A stretch of 57,610 nucleotides of DNA from an uncultured bacterium (GTDB lineage Bacteria > Spirochaetota > UBA4802 > JAGODF01), in contig CAKZSV010000022.1 of NCBI GenBank assembly GCA_937921485.1, forward strand, positions 1 through 57,610. The letters run 5' to 3'. Shown in pieces: positions 17,328-24,816 of the stretch. Made by a program: the position numbers and the translations under genes. The notes under the pieces are model-generated. The model had not been told where the DNA came from. It saw only the letters and a list, made by a program, of their open reading frames with translations, and made no database searches. Position 1 is the stretch's first letter, and the number at the start of each line of letters is the position of its first letter.

Positions 17328-18149
17328 ATGAAAAAAATTTTCAAAGGTAAGAATATCTACATTACCGGCGGCTCAAGCGGGATTGGGTTTGCGTGTGCAA
17401 AACTCTGTGCCCAGTACGGTTCGAATGTGCTCATCATCGCGCGTGATGAAAAAAAGCTCGAAACGGCATGCGGCGAAATTATCGCGCAACGGATATTTCC
17501 ATCTCAGCGTATTGGCTGGGCATCGCTCGATGTTACCGATGCGGATGAAGTCAATCGGCGTGTGCAGGAAATCGTAACACGGCACGGTGTGCCCGATGTG
17601 CTCATCGCCAGCGCGGGAGCAAGCTATGCGGATTATTTTGAAAATATCATTCCTGAAAAGTTCGATGAGATAATGAAAGTCAATGTGTATGGCATAAGAA
17701 ACACGGTCTTTGCGCTTCTGCCGTATATGAATAATAAATCTTCCCGGATATCAATCGTATCTTCTCTTGCGGGCCTTGTGGGCGTGTTCGGATATACCGC
17801 CTACGGTACATCAAAGTTTGCGGCGGTTGGATTAGCGGAATGCCTTCGTGTCGAATTGAAACGATATGGCATCGCAGTAAGCGTGGTGTGTCCGCCGGAA
17901 GTTGATACGCCGCTGTTACGAAAGGAACTTGAAAATGCTCCGGCTGAATCGCGCGCGATGAAGAAATTTGCAGGGTTTTTAACGCCGGAGCAGGCGGCGA
18001 AATCGATTCTGCGCGGCATCGCAAGAAAAAAATTTCTCATCATTCCCGGATTTTGGGCGCGCATGACGTACTTTTTTCACCGGCATTCCGGCGGGAAAAT
18101 CTCGCGCTTTGTGTCGGATATGCTTGTGCAAAGAACGGCGCAAAAATAA
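17328..18149 (+). CDS. Short-chain dehydrogenase/reductase, 3-ketosphinganine-reductase-like
   Basis: NAD(P)-dependent oxidoreductase. I choose ATG 17328 (273 residues) because AAGGAT lies 8 bases upstream; ATG 17304, overlapping the activase stop, is the alternative. The cofactor motif TGGSSGIG is at 13-20, the ASAGA motif follows, and the catalytic Y159/K163 sit in GYTAYGTSK with the Ser in SIVSSLAG. A hydrophobic C-terminal stretch near IIPGFWARMTYFFHRHSGG recalls lipid-active members such as 3-ketodihydrosphingosine reductase. Its place in the operon suggests it reduces or oxidises the product or precursor of the glycyl radical enzyme. Confidence 0.88.
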   Translation: MKKIFKGKNIYITGGSSGIGFACAKLCAQYGSNVLIIARDEKKLETACGEIIAQRIFPSQRIGWASLDVTDADEVNRRVQEIVTRHGVPDVLIASAGASYADYFENIIPEKFDEIMKVNVYGIRNTVFALLPYMNNKSSRISIVSSLAGLVGVFGYTAYGTSKFAAVGLAECLRVELKRYGIAVSVVCPPEVDTPLLRKELENAPAESRAMKKFAGFLTPEQAAKSILRGIARKKFLIIPGFWARMTYFFHRHSGGKISRFVSDMLVQRTAQK

Positions 18150-18341
18150 AAAATTATATTGAGTTGTGTAAAAAAGTTATGCTCGTCGAACTAGCACATG
18201 AGTGCGCTTGTGAGGTTGCGCACATATAGCAAAGGGTGCCGGTGCGTGTGTGGAATAAACACTCCCTGAATGCCTCAAACAGCTACCTGATATATTTTCA
18301 TAATTTTCAGATAATTACAAAAAAATTTTTTCTTCGTATGC

Positions 18342-18387
18342 ATTTCCATCGTATTAATGGGTAGAAGGATATTTTTTCAAGGAGGAA
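18342..18387 (+). promoter_or_regulatory. Conserved leader of the paralogous 161-residue protein family (copy A)
   Basis: ATTTCCATCGTATTAAT at 18342-18358, a GATATT element, then TCAAGGAGGAAGC ending 3 bases before the start. The same arrangement is present at 57465-57513 with almost identical spacing (33 versus 34 bases from motif to ATG). A/T tracts precede both. The gap 18150-18341 otherwise holds only a small hairpin (GTGCGC 18202-18207 with GCGCAC 18218-18223). Confidence 0.55.
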
Positions 18388-18390
18388 GCC

Positions 18391-18876
18391 ATGTTTATTT
18401 ATACCACCTATGTGATGTGCGATGATGTGATTACGCTTCTTGATGAGGCAGAAGAAAAAACGAAGTGTCCCAGAGAGGAACTACTCGTGCTTGCCATGCG
18501 CATGATGCTCAAAGATTGTGAACTATATCATCGTGAAGATGGCCGCATTGAATACCAGAAGCGCGTGGACAAAGAAACTGGAGAAAAGATTACAAAGCAT
18601 CGGGTGAAGATGAAGGTGAATGTCCGGGAGTATGATTATTATCAGGATATGCGGAGGATTTTTAGAAGGTCGATTTCTCATGCGATGGCAATTGCGGTGC
18701 GCACCTATCTTGCGACAATTGTCGAGGCGATTGTGAATAAGGTGGCCGATGTGGTTCTTGCGGATACTTACCCATTCGAAAACTATGCAATTTCCATAGA
18801 TTGTATATCTTATGCGCCAACGTTTCGCATCTGGTGGGGATTGCCAGCAGATCTGGATTTATTATTTGTAAAATAA
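18391..18876 (+). CDS. Uncharacterised protein of a multi-copy family, possible ribbon-helix-helix N-terminus
   Basis: Protein of 161 residues with a strong GGAGG site; I do not recognise the family. The first 40 residues (TYVMCDDVITLLDEAEEKTKCPREELLVLAMRMML pattern) resemble a ribbon-helix-helix DNA-binding unit. A basic middle (KVNVREYDYYQDMRRIFRR) and a helical stretch (AMAIAVRTYLATIVEAIVNKVADVVL) follow, then a tail TFRIWWGLP. A second copy starts at 57515, identical at 26 of 32 visible residues, and a C-terminal remnant with the same IWWGLP end lies at 45533-45710. Function unknown; the family seems to be dispersed in this genome. Confidence 0.75.
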   Translation: MFIYTTYVMCDDVITLLDEAEEKTKCPREELLVLAMRMMLKDCELYHREDGRIEYQKRVDKETGEKITKHRVKMKVNVREYDYYQDMRRIFRRSISHAMAIAVRTYLATIVEAIVNKVADVVLADTYPFENYAISIDCISYAPTFRIWWGLPADLDLLFVK

Positions 18877-19184
18877 CCAATACATAAATACAAAAACGTC
18901 AATTATTCTTCTGTCGCACAACCATGCGATAAGAAAAGCTATGCTCAGTGAAAGATAATATTGCATAAAGCTGCAATAAAATATTCACCGCGAATTATAA
19001 TAAGGCAGCTCTATCAGCACGTTTCGTGATGCTCTCGTATTTGTTCATTTCTTCTCTGGTTTCAATATCATCCATTTGTTCTTTACACAGTTGCGCTAAC
19101 GAAGACTAACTCCCCTTCTTCTTCGACAGCTTTTCATGTAAGAATTATGTCGCAAAATGATTATTTTACTAATGTTGCATGTGA

Positions 19185-19275
19185 TGTAATAATAATATTG
19201 ACTAAAGTGACATTAGAATGTAATAAAAGTATTGACTAAATTGACGTTCGCTTGTAATAATAGTCAAAACTAAAG
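19185..19275 (+). repeat. Three direct repeats with 34-base spacing
   Basis: Units begin TGTAATAA at 19185, 19219 and 19253, exactly 34 bases apart. The first two share a 30-base core containing ATTGACTAAA and TTGAC or GTGAC; the third is partial and degenerates after TGTAATAATAGTC. They end 11 bases before the ATPase start, so they may be a multi-site operator. Confidence 0.7.
19232..19260 (+). promoter_or_regulatory. Putative promoter inside the 34-base repeats
   Basis: TTGACT at 19232-19237 and TAATAA at 19255-19260 are 17 bases apart; the -35 is in repeat two and the -10 in repeat three. Transcription would begin about 20 bases before the ATPase start at 19287. Confidence 0.4.
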
Positions 19276-19286
19276 ATACAATTGCC

Positions 19287-20453
19287 ATGCGACATCTTGA
19301 ACAGCATCTTCGCTCACATTTTACAAAATACCGGGAAATCCTGATTTTGCTCGGATCACGGCAGAGCGGGAAAACGACGCTTGTTACCAGGGTTTTCCCA
19401 AATGCCCGGTATTTACTTGCTGACAATGAGCCAGTGAGGAAATTTCTTGAAACATATGATGACAACACATATCGTACCATGTTAGGCCATGATCAAGATG
19501 TCGTAATCATTGATGAGATTCATCAGATAAGCGATCCGGGACGGGCAGCAAAAATTTTATACGACAGCTTACATGTGAAGCTCGTGTTGACCGGTTCGTC
19601 TTCGTTTCACATAAAAAACCGCACCATTGAAAGCCTTGCCGGAAGGAAGATCGATTATTTTCTGTTTCCGCTCACATTTTCGGAATACCTCTACCAGCAG
19701 CAGCTTGAAAAGAAATTGTTTTATTGGCCGCAAAGCTTTCTTGCTGTATCGGGCAAAGTACCGAATCCGCGGCTGTATGATTTCCAGGCTCAGCTGAATA
19801 ACGTGCTACTATATGGCCTCTACCCGGCAATGCTTAATCATCCGATGGATGTGAAGTATCTGAAAAATTTTGTGGAAAGCCTCATTTTCAAGGATATCGT
19901 CGATTTTGGTTTGATTGAAAACCGAAAAGCAGGAATTGATTTGTTGAAATTGCTGGCCTATCAGATTGGAAGGTTAATAAATTATGCGGAGCTTGCTGAA
20001 AAACTGCAAATTGACCAACGCACGGTGAAACGCTATATTGAGATATTTGAGCAGAGTTTTATTGTTTTCAGATTATACCCCTTTTTGGGGAACAAACGGG
20101 ATGAGATCGTGAAGTCGCCGAAGATATACTTTTACGATACCGGAATTCGAAATTCGATTATCGAAGATTTTTCAAGCATTGAATTTCGTTCAGATGCGGG
20201 AAGTCTTTTTGAAAATTTTGTAATAAGCGAATTCATAAAATTCAACCATTATGCGAATGCGGGGTTCTCTATAAATTTTTGGAGAACAAAAAGCGGTTCG
20301 GAAGTGGATATTGTTTTGTCGAACCGCGATACAATTGTTGGCATAGAAATAAAAGGTACAAAAGGAAAAATTTCACAGGCCTTCTCCAATAGATTTCCCG
20401 ATGCGGAGAAACGAGTTTTAACGAGAGAAAACTTTTTTATTTCTCCAGAATAG
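19287..20453 (+). CDS. AAA-type ATPase with DUF4143 domain
   Basis: Protein of 388 residues. Walker A is GSRQSGKTTL at 23-32, Walker B is DVVIIDEIH and sensor-like TGSSSFHIKN follows: the AAA_14 pattern. The middle contains a small winged-helix-like part (INYAELAEKLQIDQRTVKRYIEIFEQSFIVFRL) and the C-terminal part a PD-(D/E)XK-like core (GSEVDIVLSNRDTIVGIEIKGT), together the DUF4143 domain. Family function is poorly known; members are often scattered and mobile-associated. The ribosome site is weak. A related ATPase lies at 23448. A T10 tract at 20470-20479 after a weak hairpin may end the transcript. Confidence 0.9.
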   Translation: MRHLEQHLRSHFTKYREILILLGSRQSGKTTLVTRVFPNARYLLADNEPVRKFLETYDDNTYRTMLGHDQDVVIIDEIHQISDPGRAAKILYDSLHVKLVLTGSSSFHIKNRTIESLAGRKIDYFLFPLTFSEYLYQQQLEKKLFYWPQSFLAVSGKVPNPRLYDFQAQLNNVLLYGLYPAMLNHPMDVKYLKNFVESLIFKDIVDFGLIENRKAGIDLLKLLAYQIGRLINYAELAEKLQIDQRTVKRYIEIFEQSFIVFRLYPFLGNKRDEIVKSPKIYFYDTGIRNSIIEDFSSIEFRSDAGSLFENFVISEFIKFNHYANAGFSINFWRTKSGSEVDIVLSNRDTIVGIEIKGTKGKISQAFSNRFPDAEKRVLTRENFFISPE

Positions 20454-20500
20454 TGCTGGTGCATGATAATTTTTTTTTTCACGCGGGTGGGAAGATGCAA

Positions 20501-20878
20501 TTAGCCGAGATACGCGACCGCTTCGATCTCGATGCGAGCTCCTCTGGGAAGGCCGGCCACGGCATATGTCGCGCGGGCCGGAAAATCTTTTGAAAAGTAT
20601 TGTGCATACACTTCATTGACTTTTGAAAAATCATTGATATCTGCCAGAAGAATTGTCGTTTTCACGATTTTTTCGAAACCGGCCCCGGCTTGCGAAAGTA
20701 TCGCGCCGATGTTATCCATGGCGCGTTTTGTTTGCGCTTCTATTCCTTCTTCAAGAGCACCTGTGTGGGGATTGATGCCAAGCTGACCTGAAATGAAAAG
20801 AAAATCACCGGCCGAAACCGCCTGCGAGTAGGGGCCAATTGCCTGCGGGGCGTTCTGAGTGGAAATGATTTTTTTCAT
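20501..20878 (-). CDS. ridA: RidA/YjgF reactive imine deaminase
   Basis: Small cytosolic enzyme of 125 residues that hydrolyses reactive enamine/imine intermediates made by PLP enzymes. It starts MKKIISTQNAPQAIGPYSQAV, contains FISGQLG, and ends ARATYAVAGLPRGARIEIEAVAYLG with the conserved Arg in LPRGA and the Glu in EIEAVA. Length and motifs match the family along its whole length. It stands alone on the minus strand, convergent with the upstream ATPase. Confidence 0.96.
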   Translation of the reverse strand: MKKIISTQNAPQAIGPYSQAVSAGDFLFISGQLGINPHTGALEEGIEAQTKRAMDNIGAILSQAGAGFEKIVKTTILLADINDFSKVNEVYAQYFSKDFPARATYAVAGLPRGARIEIEAVAYLG

Positions 20879-20963
20879 GTTGCTTTTTCCCCGGAGAATT
20901 CTTCTTTACTGGTGACTACTACAATAGCAAAGTGTTGTCAATCATAAAAAGGAAGAATGCGGG

Positions 20964-21104
20964 ATGGATTTACAATTCGGAACATGTAGTAAAACTCTTG
21001 AAGCGCTTGAAATACCCTTGCCGGATATGGAGATACAGAAGCATCTTTCAATGGCATTGCTGCATATATCGGGGTTAATTGAAGCGATAAAAAATTCTCA
21101 ATGA
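20964..21104 (+). CDS. Small hypothetical protein, 46 residues
   Basis: ATG 20964 has GGAAG 8 bases upstream, and the frame runs 46 codons (MDLQFGTCSKTLEALE to LIEAIKNSQ) to a TGA only 9 bases before the pseudouridine synthase. The composition is that of a helical soluble peptide. Position, ribosome site and spacing suggest a real small gene in an operon with the synthase. I do not recognise it. Confidence 0.5.
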   Translation: MDLQFGTCSKTLEALEIPLPDMEIQKHLSMALLHISGLIEAIKNSQ

Positions 21105-21113
21105 TACCACATC

Positions 21114-22076
21114 ATGGAAACGATTCTCTTTTCGAAAATCACCTCAAAGTGGGCTGGACTCAGTCTGCTGAATTTTCTTTCTACTCGTTTTAGATATCAC
21201 ACTGAAAGCGAGTGGCGCAGACTCATTTTTGAAGGGAAGGTGCGCGTAAATGATGCAATCGCAAACCCTGATGATGTATTATCCAATGGCGACAGCGTTT
21301 CGTATGCGGTGGTGCTTAAAGAGCCTCCGGTGGATTCGAACATTCGAATTGTGCATGCGGATGAATTTTTCGTGGTTGCATCGAAACCTCCGAATCTGCC
21401 ATCTCACGCCGATGGAAATTTCATCACGCATACTTTTATTTATATGTTGAACCAGATGATGCGCGCGGAAAATTGTCGTCCATATAAGCTCATCAATCGG
21501 CTGGACAGGGAAACGAGCGGCCTCATAGTTGCTTCGAATAATCCATTGGCGCATAAAAATCTTGCGCGGCAGTTTGAAGCCGGGCAGGTGCATAAAGAAT
21601 ACATAGCCGTTGCACGCGGTGAAATCAGGGAAAATTCATTCACTGTCGATGGGCCGATTGTGCCCGACGCGCAAAGCACAATATCCATTCGTCGGAAAGT
21701 GGAAATAAACCCCATGGAGAATAGGCGTGTAGCGATAACCTTCTTTGAGGTTATTGAGCGCTTAAATGGTTATACCATGCTACGCTGCATTCCTAAAAGC
21801 GGAAAGACCGCGCAAATACGTGTTCATCTTGCGCATGCGGGATTCCCACTTGCCGGCGATAAACTGTATGGACGAAGCGATGAAGAATTTTTAGAATACG
21901 TGAGCCGTGTGCGCGCAGGCAATTATGAAACTCTGCCGTGGATGGATGCCCCGCGCCAGATGCTGCATGCGCATCGTATCATGTTTGTGCATCCTTCAAT
22001 CAACATGACCGTTGAGTATATTGATCCGATTCCAGACGATATGAAATTATTCATTGAAGAGAGGCGAATTGGTTAA
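21114..22076 (+). CDS. RluA/RluD-family RNA pseudouridine synthase
   Basis: Enzyme of 320 residues that isomerises uridine to pseudouridine in rRNA or tRNA. An S4-like RNA-binding part (EWRRLIFEGKVRVNDAIANPDDVLSNGDSV) occupies about 35-65. The catalytic motif LINRLDRETSGLIVASNN contains the nucleophilic Asp, followed by HKNLARQFEAGQVHKEYIAV and the C-terminal GKTAQIRVHLAHAGFPLAGDKLYG. It is close to RluD/RluC in length; the target site cannot be told from sequence alone. Confidence 0.92.
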   Translation: METILFSKITSKWAGLSLLNFLSTRFRYHTESEWRRLIFEGKVRVNDAIANPDDVLSNGDSVSYAVVLKEPPVDSNIRIVHADEFFVVASKPPNLPSHADGNFITHTFIYMLNQMMRAENCRPYKLINRLDRETSGLIVASNNPLAHKNLARQFEAGQVHKEYIAVARGEIRENSFTVDGPIVPDAQSTISIRRKVEINPMENRRVAITFFEVIERLNGYTMLRCIPKSGKTAQIRVHLAHAGFPLAGDKLYGRSDEEFLEYVSRVRAGNYETLPWMDAPRQMLHAHRIMFVHPSINMTVEYIDPIPDDMKLFIEERRIG

Positions 22077-22147
22077 TAAAAAACACGCTTGCAAAATTTA
22101 CGCTGCTGGTATAACTGATGGCAAATTTACCGTGCCGGGAGCCCGAT

Positions 22148-23410
22148 ATGAGCACAATCCTTCATGTAGATAGCAGCACGCTTTTTCGGACTTTGCTGCG
22201 AGAGACGTTTATGAGTTTTGGATGGAAGTATCTTGCCGCCGATGGCATTGCTGAAACTCTTGCTGTTATTCAGGATACGCCGATCGATCTCGTGGTGACG
22301 GCGCTCGAGCTTGCGGACGGCCGCGCTGATGAGCTGGTTGCCATGGTGAACGACGGCAAGCGGCGAGAAATTCCGATTGTCATCATGTCGTCGAGCGATT
22401 CCATTGAGGTCAGAAAAAATCTTCTGCTGCGCGGTGTGATAGACTTCATCCCGAAAAACATCACGCAGGAACAGCTTCGTATCTATATTCAAAAGCTCAT
22501 CCGCCGCGATGATGTCATCGAGGCGATGCAAAATATACCTGTTGCAGTTCTCGACGATAGCGAGTTCGATTTGAAATACATGAAATCGATTTTTGATTTT
22601 CATGGTCTTGAAAATGTCGATTTTTTTAAGGAACCGGATGCTCTTCTAAAAAGCGAAAAGAAATATGACGTGTATCTCGTCGATGTGGTGCTTCCGAAAT
22701 ATTCCGGTGATCAGGTGGTGTACAGCATTCGCTCTCAAAACAAGACGTGTGCGATTATTGCAGTATCTGCAGTTGACCATTTTAAAACAATCTCAAACGT
22801 GCTGCTCTCCGGTGCGGACGATTATATCCTGAAGCCGTACAATGAAAGCGTCTTCATGGCGCGCCTCAAGTCTTCCGTGCGGCATCTTTTGCTGTACAGG
22901 GAACTTGAAAAAAAGAATCAGGAACTCGCAAGGATGATCATCACCGATTCGCTCACCGGCTTATACAATCATCAGTATATCTATGAGCAAATTAAAAATG
23001 AAATAAAAAAGGCGCAGCGGTACGAACGCTCCTTTTCGGTAATTATGTTCGATATCGACGATTTTAAAAAAATCAACGATACGCACGGCCATCAGGTGGG
23101 CGACGGGGTGCTGGTGAAGCTTTCGGATGCGCTGCGGGAGTCGGTGCGCGAAGTGGATCTGGTTGGCCGCTATGGCGGGGAAGAATTCTTGCTTGCGCTT
23201 CCTGAAACATCACTCGAAAACGCCTACCAGCTGGCGGAGCGCATACGGGTGAAGATTGAACATCTTTCATTCGGGGGCGGAATTGGTGTCACGCTAAGCG
23301 GCGGAGTTGCCGAATCCACGGAAGATGATGATGAAAAATCTCTGGTTGCCAGAGCCGACAGTTTGCTCTATGCGGCTAAAAGAGAAGGGAAAAATAGAAT
23401 AAAAAAATGA
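22148..23410 (+). CDS. Diguanylate cyclase with two receiver domains (REC-REC-GGEEF)
   Basis: Response regulator of 420 residues producing c-di-GMP. ATG 22148 with GGGAG upstream is preferred over ATG 22118. The first receiver (about 1-120) has Ala at the phospho-acceptor place (VVTALELADG), so it is probably a pseudo-receiver. The second (about 130-255) keeps the Asp in YLVDVVLPKYSG. The GGDEF domain follows with DSLTGLYNHQYI, FDIDDFKKIND and the active GGEEF; an RxxD inhibitory site (REVD) lies five residues before GGEEF, so product inhibition is expected. It is layered like PleD. Confidence 0.93.
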   Translation: MSTILHVDSSTLFRTLLRETFMSFGWKYLAADGIAETLAVIQDTPIDLVVTALELADGRADELVAMVNDGKRREIPIVIMSSSDSIEVRKNLLLRGVIDFIPKNITQEQLRIYIQKLIRRDDVIEAMQNIPVAVLDDSEFDLKYMKSIFDFHGLENVDFFKEPDALLKSEKKYDVYLVDVVLPKYSGDQVVYSIRSQNKTCAIIAVSAVDHFKTISNVLLSGADDYILKPYNESVFMARLKSSVRHLLLYRELEKKNQELARMIITDSLTGLYNHQYIYEQIKNEIKKAQRYERSFSVIMFDIDDFKKINDTHGHQVGDGVLVKLSDALRESVREVDLVGRYGGEEFLLALPETSLENAYQLAERIRVKIEHLSFGGGIGVTLSGGVAESTEDDDEKSLVARADSLLYAAKREGKNRIKK

Positions 23411-23417
23411 ATTGACA

Positions 23418-23446
23418 ATCGTAAAATTACTTGCAAATTTTACGAT
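23418..23446 (+). promoter_or_regulatory. Perfect 11-base inverted repeat touching the start of the second ATPase gene
   Basis: ATCGTAAAATT at 23418-23428 and its exact inverse AATTTTACGAT at 23436-23446, with 7 bases between. It follows TTGACA (23412-23417) and ends one base before ATG 23448. It is probably an operator or a hairpin at the translation start. Confidence 0.6.
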
Positions 23447-23447
23447 C

Positions 23448-24704
23448 ATGAGCGAAAAAATTAAATTTTATCATCGATTTCTTGCAGATTTTTTACCATC
23501 ACCTGCTGAAAGAAAAATTGTGTTGCTCACAGGTGCACGCCAGACAGGTAAAACAACCCTTGCCAGAAGAACATATACGGAAATGCGGTATATTAATTGC
23601 GATGCACCCGAGAACCGGGAACGATTGCGAAATGTTGAAACCTTTTTTTGGAATAGGGATGTAGGGTCTGCAGTGATAGATGAGGCGCAGAAAGAAAGCT
23701 CGATTTTTGAAAAGATAAAATATTCTTTTGATGAAGGGCTCATTTCTTTTTCAGTTATTTTAGGCTCAAGCCAGATTCTCATGCTGAAAAACATAAGAGA
23801 AACACTTGCCGGAAGAATCTGGGTGTATGAGCTATGGCCAATGATGATTGCGGAACTTGTGGAAGGGATTAGAGACAATGCGCTATTGCTCGATCTTCTT
23901 GATGCAGAAAATATTGATTCTATACTGAATGATACGCCTTCAGTATTATTTGATGCAGACGGTGCATTACGAAAGCATGCCGAAAAATATATCCTTCAAT
24001 GGGGTGGAATGCCATCGCTTTTGCACCTGAAATCAGAGCAAGATCGGAAACAGTGGTTGCGCGATTATATATATACGTATCTCGAAAGAGATTTATTAGA
24101 TTTATCGCGATTGAATGATCTTGTTCCTTTTCAAAAATTCCAAAAGCTTTCGGCGCATCGTCATGCTTCATTGCTCAATTATTCTGAGCTTGCGCGTGAT
24201 GCCGGTGTCAGCGTTGATACTGCCAGAAGGTACATTGAATATTTGAAAATTTCATATCAGGTGATGCTTCTGCAGCCGTATAGCAGAAACATAGGCAAAG
24301 CGATTGTGAAAACGCCAAAAATATATTGGGTTGATACCGGCATGGTGCGCCAATTGATTGGATATCACGATGAGGAAATAACCGGTCATCTCTATGAAAA
24401 TGCAATTGTTGCGGAATTATATAAATACATTAAAACATTTCAAAAAGTCGCACAGATGTTTTTTTTCAGGACACAGGGAGGCCTTGAAGTAGATATTGTG
24501 ATTGAAACACCAAAAGGAATACTGTTGATTGAAATTAAAAACAGGGATTCAATAGTCAAAAGCGATTGCACAGCGCTGAATAAAGTATCAGAGTTTTTTG
24601 GCAATCGGTTGATTGGAAAAATACTACTGTATCGCGGCGATACACTATATAAAATACCCGATTCGAATATATGGGCTGTGCCTTCCTGGAGGCTTTTTAC
24701 CTGA
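23448..24704 (+). CDS. AAA-type ATPase with DUF4143 domain
   Basis: Second ATPase of this kind in the window, 418 residues from ATG 23448; an in-frame TTG at 23412 is less likely because the sequence between is a palindrome. Walker A is TGARQTGKTTL, Walker B is SAVIDEAQ, then LGSSQILMLKN. A helix-turn-helix-like stretch (NYSELARDAGVSVDTARRYIEYL) and the nuclease-like GGLEVDIVIETPKGILLIEIKN follow. Same architecture as the ATPase at 19287 but clearly diverged. No ribosome site is visible before the start, so the transcript may be leaderless. Role unknown. Confidence 0.88.
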   Translation: MSEKIKFYHRFLADFLPSPAERKIVLLTGARQTGKTTLARRTYTEMRYINCDAPENRERLRNVETFFWNRDVGSAVIDEAQKESSIFEKIKYSFDEGLISFSVILGSSQILMLKNIRETLAGRIWVYELWPMMIAELVEGIRDNALLLDLLDAENIDSILNDTPSVLFDADGALRKHAEKYILQWGGMPSLLHLKSEQDRKQWLRDYIYTYLERDLLDLSRLNDLVPFQKFQKLSAHRHASLLNYSELARDAGVSVDTARRYIEYLKISYQVMLLQPYSRNIGKAIVKTPKIYWVDTGMVRQLIGYHDEEITGHLYENAIVAELYKYIKTFQKVAQMFFFRTQGGLEVDIVIETPKGILLIEIKNRDSIVKSDCTALNKVSEFFGNRLIGKILLYRGDTLYKIPDSNIWAVPSWRLFT

Positions 24705-24752
24705 AATGTTGATAGCCAGTGTGCGACAATTTTAATGAAGAAAAAATTTTTC

Positions 24753-24781
24753 TTGACAAAACGAACGAACGTTCGTATAAT
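24753..24781 (+). promoter_or_regulatory. Consensus promoter with TetR-like palindrome for the MMPL exporter
   Basis: TTGACA at 24753-24758 and TATAAT at 24776-24781 with a 17-base spacer, a full consensus match. The spacer contains ACGAACGTTCGT at 24765-24776, a 12-base perfect palindrome that overlaps the first base of the -10. TetR-family repressors often bind ACGAACG/CGTTCGT sites. No regulator gene is adjacent. Confidence 0.75.
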
Positions 24782-24816
24782 AATTATTTATCTTTACTCT
24801 ATTGCATAGGAGCATT

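Larger units (their letters stand above)
18877..19286 (+). other. Intergenic stretch with possible gene remnant and iterated repeats
   Basis: No complete gene seen. On the minus strand 18995-19105 is an open frame of 36 codons ending ESITKRADRAALL before a stop, with no good start, so it may be the tail of a decayed gene. The right-hand third holds the 34-base repeats and promoter described separately. Confidence 0.3.
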
